DNA of 64,000 nucleotides, from NCBI RefSeq assembly GCF_040802235.1, contig NC_133159.1, forward strand, positions 71,799,001 through 71,863,000. Reading direction: 5' to 3'. This document shows positions 50,047 to 63,930 of the stretch, one piece after another. Below the pieces are notes generated by a model, which saw nothing but the letters and a program-made list of their open reading frames with translations, was not told where the DNA came from and ran no database searches. The position numbers and the translations under genes are program-made. The stretch comes from Manis javanica. Taxonomy: Eukaryota; Chordata; Mammalia; Pholidota; Manidae. How positions within the stretch are numbered: the stretch's first letter is position 1; each line of letters opens with the position of its first letter.

Positions 50047-51269
50047 AACCATACTTCAAATATTACCAGTACCTGCTTGCAGCAAGTTATTTATGATATG
50101 TCTATGTTCTGGTAAAAAAACAAATTTATTGTCAGGAAGTGTGATTTACACATACAGCTTTTCACAAAAGCCTATTTTCTAAGAGAAACAGGCTGTTGTT
50201 CTGTGCTACCAAAAAGAATGAAAGTATCATCAATGGGAAACACAAAGAATATTCTAAGGGGAACTTACTAGGCAGATTCAAAGAATGCCTGAGTCTGCTT
50301 GGATACAACTAGAGCTGAGAATGCAGTGTAGGCCTCCTTGACCTCCTGTTCTATGTTCTCATGGCTCAATGGCTCAAATGGCTCAACCAAACCCCAGAGG
50401 CAGGGCCATTGCCTCTGATTGTGGCAGTACAGGCTGTGCACTGCACCACTCCAGGTGATCCTATCTACAAACTTGATAATGCACCCATATAGCTCAGCAA
50501 CACAGAGGCCCCACACACACGTAGGTATGTGCACAAGCAAGGATTACTCAAATGTCACAGGATAAATATTCCTTTTCCTTCAGGAATATAAAAGACATCA
50601 ACATGTAGGTAATACAGAACATTATTTTTATATTAAAATGAAGATGGCTATATTTTGTCTATATACAAGGGATTCAATATGAAGTTCATATCAGCTAAAA
50701 TATTAGACTTTCAAGAAGCTCCATGTTTTCAGCAGGCCACTAGGGGCTACATCCCAAATCCTTGGGGACAAGCCTCTGCTGTTAGGATTACATCTGTGAA
50801 ACTGGTATTTATTTTCTGACATTTAGGGGAAAATAAATGCCCACTATAAATCAAAAATTAATACTGATTGTCTTACTTATCAGTATAACTAGAATGAATC
50901 TAGGGATCCAGTTTGTAGCACATGACTTTACAAAACAATCATAATATGATCATAGAGTTGTAAAGGTTGAATGTTAAAATTAATTACTGTTTCTTTGGTA
51001 GTGATATTATACTCACTATAAAATTGATTCCTGTTAGATCAATGATATCAGCTATTTGTATTTTGTTGGGTTCTGCTATTATTCATCTGGTATTGACCAG
51101 ATAAATTTGCATTGAAAATTATTTAAATTCATCTTGCCACCTGGGAAAATTATTTGTAAATGACACATCTTGAATTAAGAATCTTTTAAATACAAACCAG
51201 ATACACTGTCACACAATGCAAACTTTGCAACCCATAAACTCATGCTATAGAAGAACATGGGAGACACAA

Positions 51270-51651
<382 letters not shown>

Positions 51652-51909
51652 CTATAGAAAATAAAATGACTTAGATTAATATCCTATTATTTACTGAAAC
51701 TTCCAAATACTGAACCATGCCCCCATGTGCACACATGCAAACACACATACATACACCCTTGTGAATACATGAACATACGTAGTATAGTTTGGGGTTGCCA
51801 AGATCATATGCAAGAAAAGAGATAATCTTTTGGAAATTGTCCACTTTGTTCCCATCTAGTCTACACTCAAGTTAATATTATAACTTTAATATTAATAACA
51901 GAGACTATT

Positions 51910-51988
51910 GGAAGGCTGGCTAGTTTAGAACACTGTGAGGGGCTGAGTAGTTAGGGCACTGTGGAAGGGTGACTAGTTATAGCACATG
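51910..51988 (+). repeat. Degenerate 26-bp tandem repeat, three copies
   Basis: The units at 51910-51936, 51937-51962 and 51963-51988 share a GGCTGACTAGTTAGGGCACTGT-like pattern with several differences. It lies about 260 bp from exon 2, on its intron 1 side. Confidence 0.7.
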
Positions 51989-54310
51989 GATCAGGAAAGG
52001 TGGGATGCAGAACACACAATCCTCCTTCTTCTGCCAGAAAGTACAAGATTTAATTTTAAACTGAGTCAGTCAGTCAATCAGAACTGCAGACACACAGCAT
52101 AATATATGGAAGGAATATCAATGACAATAACCAATAACTTGAAATCTTAGCTCATAGGACAGTCATTGTTTTCTATTCAAATGTTTTCCAAATCATCAGA
52201 ATGTTGAACCCTTCTCTGTACATCTGAACTGTTATTTAAATTAACGTGGGTCCCTAGAGGTGATTAACAAATACAATAATTGCAGTCAAACCAAAGAATA
52301 CTTGAAAATGAATTTCAGGAACTTTCAATGATTCTCGGGTACAGTCTAAAACACAGAGATATTCCAGGCTAAATTAGGGAATGAATTAAGGTATAACAAA
52401 TGCCTTTTGAAGTTCACTATTTAATTCAAATCCTTCCAGTTCAACAAAAACAATTTCAGTATTTCTGAAGGTCTGTATAACCTTTAACATGGTAAAGACA
52501 TACACTTTGGGATGCATTAATAGGGACTAAGAGAAAAGCAAGACATCACGTGACACTGGGAAAAGCAGGTAGTTCTGCCAAAATACAGTATGCCCAGTAC
52601 ACACAGGGAGTTGTCAATGAAGAGTTTAGGAGACACAAATACAGCAGAGTAATTTCTAAAGTAGCAAAAATATGGAAATACTTTGAAACAAGCCTCATAT
52701 TCATGCAGTCAAAAAAAATTAATAAGGATACAAAATAAAATAAATACAACATCTCATCCTTGTCCTGGAACTCATGTAAAAATTCCACCAACCCCAGAGT
52801 GACTCAGAACAATAAAAAATTATTTCCATGGATGAAATGGTCTTAATGTTGTAATAAGTATATCTAATATTCTCTTTTAACAGCAGAATAGGTTTTCCTA
52901 TATAACAGGAAGTGGAATCAATGCTGTAGCATAAAAAAGAAGCAAAAAAATCCCAATGTTTACCATGACTTTTGGGCCACAGTTAACCCAGGAAAACACA
53001 CAATTGTTTCCTTCTGGCATCTGCCCCTGCGACTCTGGAAAATTCATTGAGCTTGGAAAGAGATCATGAGACTTGAGCTACTGTTACGTTTTGTTTCTAC
53101 TACTAATGCTACAGCTTCTATTATCATTAAACATTTCAAAGATTACTTGGAATTCATCAATAACATGTATTTCAGTCTCATGTAGTATCTCAACTCAGGA
53201 CTTCTATTCAACTCTTAAGAGTCTAAAGAGAACAGAAGTAAGAAGGCTAATTTATACCAGTTTCAGAAACATTGTATTTCTTTAAAAGTCCTGTCTTTCC
53301 AAATAAGGTTTTAGAGGATAAAATGTTTGTGGTTTCTTAAAAGTTAAAACAGCTGCACTGACATGATGAAGCTGACTTATGGGCAGGGGCAGTATGCTTT
53401 TTGTGTGTAATATTCAGTCACATCTACATAAAAAAGTCATCAGGATAGGTCCATGCCACAAACATTGATCATACTGTGTCATTTTCAAAGTTAACGATAT
53501 GGATATTTAAAACACTTCTAACATCAAGTAAATAGTTTTGACGATTGCAGGACCACATGGCATCAGATCAGCAATACTAAGCCCAGGGACATTTCTGGAG
53601 GAAAAACAAGAGGGGATGAACCCCAAGGCTGTTGAGGAGAACAGTGTATTCTTGGCCCAGGGCTTCCATGAGGCAGATTTGGCTGGGAACCTGCCCAGCA
53701 TTGCCCTGACACCCGTACCCACAGCAAGCCAGCCATTCAGGCAGTTCGAACTCTAAATGTTTAAACTATAAAAGGGGGAATTTTTGCAGGAAAAGATCCA
53801 AACCATGAGCCTTCAAGACACTACCCATTCTGCAGTTACATGGCCCTGGTTAATGTTGACTTAATTCATTTTAAGAGGAAAAAAAATGACCAAACAAAAC
53901 ACCCATCTTTCACTGAAACACTAACTGCAGAGTGAAGCTTAGCATTACTCAGAATGGAGAGAAACTGTCAGAACAAACAGTATTAATTCAAAAAGCTGAG
54001 TTGAATGGGTCATTTTAGCCCATGAAATTAAAAACAGAAAGGTAGATTGGAGAAATGACTTAATTTAAATCTTAACTATGATTTTCAAAACCTTCCTTCC
54101 TTCCCTTTTCATTCCACATGCACTTTTCATTTTTTAATTTTATATTCGCATTTCTTTTTGCTTCATCTTTTCTCCTTCTATCCTTTGCTACAGATTCGTC
54201 TCTGACCATAAAGGGTTAGACCACCTCTGCTGCTTCCAATCGTCCAACCCATACTTCTTTCTCTTCCGGAGCTGGTACTGGTTTCAAGGTAATTATCTTT
54301 TCCTTTTTTT

Positions 54311-54350
54311 CTTCCCTCCCTCCCTCCCTCCCTCCCTTCCTCCTTCCCTT
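54311..54350 (+). repeat. (CCCT)n tract
   Basis: CCCT units at 54313-54336 with further CCT-rich sequence to 54358. The minus strand carries at least five GGG runs and can form a quadruplex. Confidence 0.9.
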
Positions 54351-54434
54351 TTTTCCTTTTTATTTTTTCTGGAATAATAAAAAATGTGGAATTACTGGGG
54401 TTACACATTCACAGCCATTCCATTGGGAATGTCT

Positions 54435-54650
54435 GCATAGCGTACTGTTATAATCAAAGGCCTGGGAGCTAAAATCCAGCTCTGCTACTTATTAGCCAAG
54501 TGACCTAAGGTTGTTCAACTTTCTGAGGCTGTTTTCTCATTTTTAAAATGGGTGTTTAGTTACAATAGCTTCAAACTCCCAGGCTCCTCTTGATCATTAA
54601 ACACATGTAAGCACTTAGTACATAGTAACTGATCAATAAATATTAGACTT
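54435..54650 (+). repeat. MIR SINE
   Basis: AAGGCCTGGGAGCTAAAATC, TACTTATTAGCCAAGTGACC, TCTCATTTTTAAAATGGGTG and GCACTTAGTACATAGTAACT follow MIR order. Confidence 0.8.
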
Positions 54651-55249
54651 AACTTTTACTATTTTGATGAATACTAGCTTATGTGTACTCAATGACAAAT
54701 ACTTGTACTATGAAACTGACCCACAAGAGAAAACTGTTGCTTTTTCTTGTATTTAGACAAGTTTCTTGTGTTTTACCACCTCATGACAGCTTCCATCTGT
54801 TTTTCAGTGATTTAACCTTGTAGTCTTTTCTGCAAAGCCAATGTAAATTTAGAGCACATACATTAAGGACACATTTACATTTAAATCATTCCAATTTGAC
54901 TTCCTTCCAGTTCCTGGAAGCTGTCAGGCTATATGGCAGATTTCTTGTATAATCTCTGCTTTGAAATAGTGCCCTACATAAGGCAGGAAGTGGGCTTGCC
55001 CTGTAAGATGTCCCATAGGACTCAAAAGACTGTCAAACAAGATGATATAGAATTATTAGTTACTGAAAATATTACCACTCTTAAAGACTCACTCTAAAGA
55101 AGTCCCTCTCTCTCAATGCCTGGTCTCCTTTTCTCCCCTTTTCTGCTCTATTCTCTTCTCACCTTCTTTTATCGTTCTCATTTACATTACCTCACTTGCC
55201 TATAATGTTTACATCATCATCCTGTCTTCTCATTTCACTCCTTTTGGAT

Positions 55250-55465
55250 TCTCATAGTAAATGAAAAGAACTGGGGATTTGAATATAGGCTCTATCACTT
55301 ATTAGCTATGTGACTTGGAATGCATTAACCTCTCGGAGCCTCGGTTTCCTAATCTGTAAATGGGACAATGTTTTCTCTTTAACAGGGATTATGTGAGTAA
55401 CCAATAATACATGTAAAGTACCTAGTGCAGTGCCTGGCATATTGTACTCAAAAACAGTAGTTACC
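55250..55465 (+). repeat. MIR SINE
   Basis: ATTTGAATATAGGCTCTATC, TTAGCTATGTGACTTGGAAT, CTCTCGGAGCCTCGGTTTCC, TAATCTGTAAATGGGACAAT and CCTAGTGCAGTGCCTGGCAT follow MIR order. Confidence 0.85.
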
Positions 55466-56539
55466 GAGATAATTTTTAATTTGCCCTAAATTAACTTAGT
55501 GTTTGGTTTGGATTCTCGCTACCTTTCAAAAAGAGAGAGAAAAAAAAGGATAAAAAAGGGATAAAAGATAGAAACATATCATTTTAAGCATTAAATGAAA
55601 CACCTTTTCATCCCAACTCTCCTCTCCTTGCAAAATTTTCCCCAACACAAAATACCAAAACAAATATGGAATCTTACACATTTTTCTTGGGAAGCTATAG
55701 TCATAACAGCTTGCCATAGCACTGTAATTAGTTTAATACTTTATTTGGATGCCAATTTTTCTAGTTGGCCCTGTCCCAAGTTGACTTTGTTGTATATTTT
55801 GAACAATGTCCACTTTGAATGTTTTGCTTCTTCATTTGGGATGTAGTGCATGTGCTCTCACGGCCTGTTGAACAGTTCTGTGCTGCAGCTCTGTTAAGAA
55901 CTTGCACCAACTTCTGTTTGCCAAGCTGCTTTCCTTTAGCTGCTTCTGCTCCATGGGTTGCCAGCTGTTATGGCCACAGATGAGGACCTTGGCATTGGCT
56001 TGTGTGCCGCCAGTATGTCTCTGTCACCCACAGTTCTGCCATGCACTGGGAGCTGTGCTATCAAAACTATTGCCACTATGTTTTCAATGTCCACTTATAT
56101 GTTCCAAGTCCCTTGATAACTCCTCATATCATTAGAACTTTAAAAGTACTTGTCATCTTACCCTACTCTTGTCTAGCTCTAAAGAGTTGAACAGCAGCCA
56201 CATAGTTTTGTTGGTAGGGAGATGGTTTCATTTTCTCAACTTGTTCTTGACTTTGTTTTGCCTTTTAATGTTAAGGGTGACATGTGGATAATGTTCAGGA
56301 AGCCACTCACAAAGCTGATGTGATGACTATCACATTAAGGCACAGCTGGCTTGGAACTTGCTGATGCATCAAAGTTACACTGTGTTGTTGCTGGTCACAC
56401 TCAAAAGGCCACACTTCATTTCTTTGTTAGTTGTCACATCTCTGGTCCTATGTCCACTTGGACTACTCTATTTGGCTGATTTTATAATAGAGTTAATGTC
56501 TGTATCATGCTTTCCCATAAGTTTCCTTATTTGAATCAT

Positions 56540-56665
56540 TTCAGTTCAACAAACATTTAGTGGATGCCATCTTCTTTTTTTTTTAAACCAGGCCACAGAG
56601 ATTTAAAAAACCCACCAAACCCTAGTCCTTGTTCCTGGGAAGTTAACAGTTTAGTGGGGTACATA
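56540..56665 (+). repeat. L2 fragment
   Basis: TTCAGTTCAACAAACATTTA at the start and GTTAACAGTTTAGTGGGGTA at the end follow the L2 3'-region layout, with a T-run insertion. Confidence 0.5.
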
Positions 56666-57364
56666 TACCTGATGACACATAATAACAATAATAGGATATT
56701 TATTGTGATGCTCATAATAACTGCAAAAGATAGGAAGGGTAAGCATTAGCATGGCCATATGCATATGAGTAAACTGAGGTTTAGGGAGGTTGATTGACTT
56801 GCCTCTAAAGCCTTCTGCATGTTCATGGTCTTGTCCACTGTACTGTGTGTACATGCCTCTCCCAAGGTTTCATCGCACAGCACAGGCCACATCAAAATCA
56901 GAGCTCAAGCCTTCTGTTTTTCATTCAACTCTGTACATTCAAGTCCACTGGGTATTACAAGATTCTCTGCTAAGATGATGCTGGATTTCATGATCTCTTC
57001 ATATCAGAGATGGATGGCATTTCTGTATAGGCCTTAGGATCCTGAAGTACAGTGTAATTAAAATACTAAGTAATATGAGCAGAATGTGTAAACCACACCA
57101 GGAATGTTCCCCAAGGATCGCCTGCATATTAATTACCACTCTTCAACTTTGGGATGCCTGAGGTTTGTTCAGTGGTTTATTCCTAAACATTTCCACATGT
57201 GCTAATTAAATTACTAATACTAACTAAAACTAGGAAAAAAAAAAGAAGAAGGATCAAAGGGAGATTTAACATAGTAAATGATTCAGTTGTAAAAATCCTT
57301 AAATAAAAACATACTGGAATCCTCTTCTATACTCTAATTTTAGGACAAAACTCTTAGGAGGAAT

Positions 57365-57575
57365 TCAGTTAGCAATGATAATAGTCTTCCTATGTGCCAG
57401 ATCCTCTACTATGAACTCATACTAAACTTATTAAACCTCAGAATATGATGAAACAAGCATATTACTGTTTTACAGATGAGGAAACTGAGGCAGGGTAGGA
57501 GACTTGCCCAAGGTCTTACAGCAGCAGAGCTGAGTTTTGAACTCAGAAATTATTACTCTGAAGTTTGTGCCCTTC
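57365..57575 (-). repeat. MIR SINE
   Basis: Plus-strand TTACAGATGAGGAAACTGAG, ACTTGCCCAAGGTCTTACAG and AGAGCTGAGTTTTGAACTCA form the inverted MIR. Confidence 0.85.
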
Positions 57576-58044
57576 TTTACTATACAATATGTCACTAACA
57601 AAAAGATAATTTAAATATCTACTGTGCAGTCAAATGAAAGTGTCAGAAATGACCGTGAAGACCTACAATACTCTTAAAAACAGATTTTGCTCAGTTTATT
57701 TGACTAAACAAAAATGTGGACTCAGATATTCTGGAGGAATGGAGAGACAGATGCCACAAATTGCAGTAACATGAACTTAGTTTTGGTTTCTAAAGATTAT
57801 AAATTTTGAATTCCTAAGCATATACAAACTAAAGCTAATGATTTTTGGGAGCCACTACTTTATTCTTTCAATTTATAGATCAAATTATGAGATATTTGTG
57901 GAGATATCTTTAAACATCAACAATGTATTTTAATTACAGTGAGATTACAAAGCACATGGACATGTAGATACAACATTCATACATCAAACCAATTCAATTT
58001 AATGTGGAAAGATTCTAAGAAGGATTTCTACTACATTGGCAAGT

Positions 58045-58644
58045 ACGGTAGGCATAATTCTAAGACTGCCACCACCTGATGTACACGCTATGTGCAAATT
58101 TCTCCCTTTGAATATTCAAAGGACCTGTAAGTATGATGAGATATCACTCCTGTGATTAGGTTACATTTCATGGCACAGGTAGATATTTTACAGATGTAAT
58201 TAAGGACCTTAATTAGTTGACTTGAGTTAACCAAAAGGGAGACTATCTGGGTAGGCCTGACCTAATCAGTTAAGCCCTTCAGAAAGGGTTGAAAGTTCAG
58301 AGAGATGTTCTTCATCTGATTTGGAGGAAAGCAAACAGCTATCTTGGGAATGGCCTAAGGAGGATCCCTACAGGAAGACCTCTAGGAACTGAAAGCAATT
58401 CCTAGTTAACAGACAGCAATAAAAACAGGGACCTTAGTCCTACAACCATAGGAACTAAATTCTGCCAACAACCTGAATGAGCTTGGAAGAAGACCTAAGC
58501 TCCAGATGAGATCATAAGCCAGCTGACAGCCAGGTATGCTGTGCCCACACTTCCAATTTACAAAAGTTATGAGATAATAAATGGATGTTCTTTCAAGTGC
58601 CATGTTTATGGCAAGCTGTTACAAAGAAACAGAAAACTAATACA
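58045..58644 (+). mobile_element. ERVL/MaLR-type solo LTR
   Basis: A 600-bp LTR-like element. GGTAGGCATAATTCTAAG is at its start. TGATGAGATATCACTCCTGT, AACCAAAAGGGAGACTATCT and AATGAGCTTGGAAGAAGACC are in the middle. It ends with TTACAAAGAAACAGAAAACT then AATACA, preceded by GAGATAATAAATGG, which holds its AATAAA signal. No internal region is present. The exact family name is not certain and no clear target duplication is seen. Confidence 0.7.
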
Positions 58645-59009
58645 GAAAGCCCCAAATTTAAACAGATTTTATTTCAAAAATATATTTATAAAGGCCTTTG
58701 GTCTGAGGCAAAATATCAAACTATATGTTCATTTCCAAGTTGTTCGTTCAGAATGTGGTGCACTAATTCTTAAGATGTTCCCAAGAAATTTCCAAGAAAA
58801 CAATGTTTTAATTGAACTTAGAGTCTCAGGCATACCAATTTCCTTACTTCATTATTTACTAAATTGTGGTACAGTTATATTTTAAAATGCAGAAAACAAG
58901 TTGCAATACCTTTTTTTTAGCTATAAATTTTATACATGCTCATACCGATTAAATTGCTCAAAGTAGTAATATAAAGCAAAAGTGTGTCTTGAGCCATCCC
59001 AATCTAATT

Positions 59010-59295
59010 CTCAGTTTCATTCATTCAATAAATATTGAGTGTCTTTTGTGAGCTAGACACCATGATCGACAGTGGTCAGTGGCCCTCAGAAAACTGTTAA
59101 TGACCCTTGATATATAGTGCCTTAAGGGAACAGACACCACAGATTCTCACAAGTTAACATACGGTTATACATTATGGTAAGGACTATAAAGGAAAACAGC
59201 CATGTGCTTTGGGAAATAAGAAGGGTTCATGATTCAGGGAGTTAAGGAAGATCTTTTTGGAGGGAATAACATTTAACTTAGAAATCAGAATTTTA
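59010..59295 (+). repeat. L2 3' UTR fragment
   Basis: ATTCATTCAATAAATATTGA with GAGCTAGACACCATGATC, then GATTCAGGGAGTTAAGGAAG and GAGGGAATAACATTTAACTT, follow the L2 3' UTR. Confidence 0.65.
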
Positions 59296-60654
59296 ACAGT
59301 GGTTATCTATTCCTGCAGGTACATCATCTGGAATTCTTCTTTAGAAACAAAAAGGGTTTCCGGACGATCCTCAGGTTGTAAACAGCTCACCTTAGACTAT
59401 GAAAACTTAATGAAGGGCTTACTGTATTAGGAAAATGGTCAATAGAATTAGAAATTTAATATATATATAAACTTCAAAAGTTAGCAGAGTCAAATAAAGG
59501 TCATTAATTGTGTGATTATTCTGAGAAGTTAGCATATTAACAAGATGGTCAACAACTATGAAAGTTTTATAAGTATTTCATTTTCCTCTTAGGGACTTTT
59601 ATAATAACAGCTGTTACATAAATAAGATCTCTTGAAACATTTCCCACAGACTATTAAATATCCACTGCATTTTTTTCCCATTGATTTCTTGGATTTCTAA
59701 ACTTACTGGTTTATTTCTAGTGACAAGTTCTAAAAATTAACCAGGATATTTAGCATCTTGGTTACCATATCTGTAAGATGACGGGGCTGACTTTAAAATG
59801 AGGTCATTTCCAGCTCTAGATTTCTAAGAGTTTTAGTCTCAAAACAATTTTTTGGCTTTCATAAATGTGACTCTAACTATAATTCTATTTCCTTCTCAGA
59901 GAGTTTACTGAAAACATCCCAGATGGCTATTCATGAGTGAAGTATTCTGGTATTTTACAATCAGAAGCAAGATGTTGGGTGTATGGATGAGGGGGAAGAT
60001 ACGGTAAACCTAAAAAGATTTTTTAAAATCTGAGAAAGATGAGAACCCTCAGAGGTGAACAGAAGGATTCTGTTGTGTGAGTGTCAACACTAACTTATTA
60101 TACTTATATATATAGAGTAATTCAAGGTACTGCTAATTATTTGCCAAGAATGAGAATAATATTTTCTCACATCCATATATAGGGTAGGAGATTTTATTAA
60201 CTTTGGGTTCATCCCTACTCAATTCCCAGGATCAGTCATGACCTGAAAAAGGAGGATTTAACAAGCTCCAGGCCAATGCACTATGATTCAGCAATAAGTC
60301 ATTTTTTTAAGCTTTGTTCCATTTTGGACCACATAGCTGGGTACTAGGTTGGTTTATTTCCCTGGAGTTATGTTCTAGTAACTTATCCCAGTTTCTTCCT
60401 ATGAGCATGGTCCTTCCCTGTGCTCTCCCTAAGGACTTGAGCCTTGATCTTACAACCCAGCCCTGTAGATGGAGCTCTCCAAATGCCTACTATTTGCAAG
60501 TGATCCTTGTCCTCTCTCTACATCTCCTCCACATAGAATCAGCATCCCCAAGATGTGAGGAATCTACATCCTAACTCCTCAGAACTCTGGTCCTCTTTTA
60601 CAATTCTACTGCCACAGACTTAACTTATCATCATAATAAGTTAGTGTTGACACT

Positions 60655-60765
60655 CACACAACAGAATTAATAAATAAAATTTATTAAGCTTTTTCTAAGT
60701 GCCAATCATTGTACTAAGTGATTTTACATGGATTATCTCATTTAATAATACCCATATTCCATATT
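60655..60765 (+). repeat. L2 or MIR-related fragment
   Basis: AAATTTATTAAGCTTTTTCT, AAGTGCCAATCATTGTACTA and TTACATGGATTATCTCATTT match the pattern ATTTATTGAGC, then GTGCCAGGCACTG and ATTATCTCATTTAATC. Confidence 0.6.
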
Positions 60766-62619
60766 TCCTAGGTTAAAACAGTCATGGCAGTTCCATTCCT
60801 TTTGCCAGGGACTGGTGTGAATGACTTAATTTTGGCCACTGAGGGCAAGTCTGTTCAGAGTTTCCTGGCGGTATAGAAAGAAACAGAATCACACTTCTTC
60901 CTTTGGACATTGTCCTTTCTGGATATGGTGCCTGGAACTGGTGCTGGTGTAAGAACACAAGCATTATCAAGGATGACAAGGTGGAGAAATGGAAAGAACC
61001 TGGGTCCTTGCTGAGCTGACGAGCCAACCAACCCTGGAGCCCTGGAGTTCTTGAAAGTATGAGATTTTTCATTTCATTCATCAATTGGAATTGAATTGTC
61101 TGTTAGCTCCAGCTAAAAGCAACTCATTTATTTATATAACAAAATTGACTGGCAGTATACAGAGTCCATAACAATAGACCACGTTACTTAAACTCATTAA
61201 ATTCTGATATAGAAACAGCTGTTAATGGAAGATTTTTATTTCTCTAGGAAGGCATCATGACTTGCCATTCAACAAACCACACAACATGAAAATGTTATTT
61301 TAACAGATAATATCTGCTATATTGGCTGATAAGAATGTTGACCTAATGACACTTGTAACACTAAGACCCTCCTATTTATAGAAAACAGCAGATTATAAGT
61401 AATAATTTATAAAGCCAAAAGTACCCCAGAAGTATTATACTGCCTCAACTCTGTAGATAAATCACAAAATGTTAGAGCTAGAAATAAATGTTTCAATACT
61501 CTCATCGCTGAACCAGTACTCAGAGAGGGATATGTGAAGAGGAAGGTTAGACAGAAGTGCAGAAGAAAAACCAATGGAGTCACAGTATACCACAGCAATC
61601 AAAGCAGCTCTGAACAAAACTGGGAGGGAACAATCACTCCCCTGATCTGGAAAGGGCACAACAACAAAGTTCTAGATATTCAAGGCCCCCTCTAGAAATA
61701 TGACACAGCAAGACAGTTTCCCAGAAGAAGGCTGGCACTAACAGTTAGCATTTTAAGTTCTGCTTGTCTTGACACACTCTTGACATATAAAGCACTAATT
61801 CAAGTGGTCCATTTCCTTGTTGATGATAATGACACAATACATGTATTGATTGTCTAAGAGCCACTGACATTCTGTCTGCAGAGAACAAATAAAAATACGA
61901 TTTATCACCAAATACCAAATAAAAATAAGTGGCAACTGGCAAAAGCCCTGAAACATTAGTATGTTAAAAAACTTGGGAAAGGACAAGTTTCTAAAATTTT
62001 AAGCTAATTTTTCCAAAAGTTGAGAAGCATAAAAATTTTCTGTGCACACTGTCCAAAATATGCAGCAGACATAGAGCTTGAAGTGCCCATAATTTTCAGT
62101 GAATTCAGAGAAGTTGCATCTGTCATATATTAAGGCAAAGAGACTTAAAGTATGGGAAATATTTTGTATGTATAGCACACAATTAGTACATTGTAGGCAT
62201 TCAGAAGCCTTCTATAATACTCCTGTCCCACTACAACTGCAGGCCCTGGCTGAGTTACATAAGACTTCTGTGTACGCCCATGTCCCAAGAGCATTCTACT
62301 GACAAAAGACCTGGCTGCAAGATATTCTTTACGTGTTTACTGAATGAACAGCTGAATGACTTTTCAAGTTAGACATAATTTCTAGAAATGTTATAATAAA
62401 CTTCTGCATAAGTTAGAATAGCCACTTAGTTTAGCTGAGCCATAGTCACAAGGTTGGATGATCTCTTCCAGACAACTCCTACTGCATTTCCAGAGTAAGC
62501 AGATTCATCTTTATTTCCAGAGACCTCCAGGTGAGAAAACTACCTTTGGTCTATTCATCACAATAACCAGTAGCTGTTGTTCTTCCTTTACCTTCTCCAG
62601 TAATTTCATTTGTTAACCT

Positions 62620-63930
62620 AGTCATTCAACAACTACCTGGTCAACATTTTTAACATACTTGGCACTATTCTAGGCCCTGTAAATGTATCAGGAAAGAGAG
62701 AAGATCCCTCTGTTATTCTGGTGGTGATATGGTGAGGTAGAAAATAAATAATAAGCAGGCAAAATGAGCAGGTGATGGCCAATACTTCGCAGAGATTTGA
62801 TTCGAGGATGTGATATACAATCAGTGGGTGTTTACTGTAGATTGGGAGGTCAGGAACAGCCTTTCTGAAAATGTAACATGTGTCCATGACGACAATGGAA
62901 AGGGCCAATGCTGTTACCATCAGGGAGAAGAATGCTGTGACAAGAGCCACTGCAAAGGTCCCCAGGCAGGAATAAGCTTGACTAGTTCAAGGAACAGAAA
63001 GACAGCCAATGTGTGCTAAAACAAATAGGGCAAGTATTACACATTGCCTCACAGATTCATATGTTGAAGTCCTAATCCCCAGTACCTCAGAATATGACTG
63101 AATTTAAAGCTGGGTCTTTAAAGAGGTAATTAAGTTAAAATGAGGTCACCAGCATGGGCCTAATCCAATATGACTGGTGTCCTTACAAACAGGGAATAGG
63201 ACACAGATAGGTGAGGAGAGAATACTTGTGAAGGCACAGGCAGAAGGAGGCGATCCAAGCAGAGGGCCCTCAGGAGGTCTGTGGTACTTTGTGACAGCAG
63301 CTCTCAAAAACCAACACAGCAAGGCCTTAGATAAAGTTGGGGGTGTTGGAAAGGGACTGATCAAACAGAACTTAGTATACCAGCATGAAAGGTTGGAATT
63401 TTATCAGAAGCCACTGGAAGTTTGAAGAAGGGAATTGACAAAATCTAATTTACAAAGATAATTCTGGCTAGCTGCTTTGTGGAAAATGGTTTGGAAGGCA
63501 AGAATGGAAGCAGAGAATTCAGTTAAGGGGCAGTTGTAGTCCAAGTGAAAGACAACGGTGTCTTAGACCAGGGCGGTGATAGCAGAGATAAAGGATAGCT
63601 GCTGAATTTGTGATGTGTTTTTAAGGAGAATTGACAGGATTTGTTGGATTAGATGTGGCATCGAAGGAAAAAAGAAATCAAGAATGACTTTCGTATTTCT
63701 GTTTGGAGCAACTGGGTGGATGGTTGTACCAATTTCTGATATAGAAAAGGCAGAAGAAAGGAGCAAGTCCAGTGAGAAAATTCAAGAGTTCTGTTTTGTT
63801 CATGTTGAGTTTGAAATACCTTCTAGATTTTCAAATGGAGAGATCAACACATTTGAATATATTAATCTAGACCTCTGGGGAGTGGTCAGAGATGTAAATA
63901 AGATTTGGAAGTCAATGACATAAAAAACAA
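62620..63930 (+). mobile_element. L2 3' UTR split by a MaLR LTR
   Basis: The left part (62620-63034) carries AACATACTTGGCACTATTCT and GTTCAAGGAACAGAAAGACA. The right part (63319-63930) carries GAATTTTATCAGAAGCCACT, GTGTCTTAGACCAGGGCGGT and CTGTTTTGTTCATGTTGAGT. Both follow the order of the mammalian L2 3' UTR, so this is one ancient LINE-2 copy opened by a later LTR insertion. It does not encode protein. Confidence 0.75.
63035..63318 (+). mobile_element. MaLR (MST/MLT1-type) solo LTR
   Basis: ATTCATATGTTGAAGTCCTA, then ATCCCCAG, AGAGGTAATTAAGTTAAAAT, GAGGTCACCAGCATGGGCC and CTTACAAACAGGG, is the classic MaLR LTR pattern. It ends ...CCAACACA and is flanked by GCAAG on both sides (63030-63034 and 63319-63323), a 5-bp duplication as expected for MaLR elements. 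Confidence 0.8.

Noticed and set aside
55700-56480. Possible decayed transposon or retrocopy
   Set aside because: Its wording looks unlike plain intron, but neither strand gave a translation or terminal repeat that I could recognise.
56742-56780. U6 snRNA-like stretch (AGCATTAGCATGGCC)
   Set aside because: Only about 15 bases resemble U6. No flanking U6 sequence or T terminator follows.
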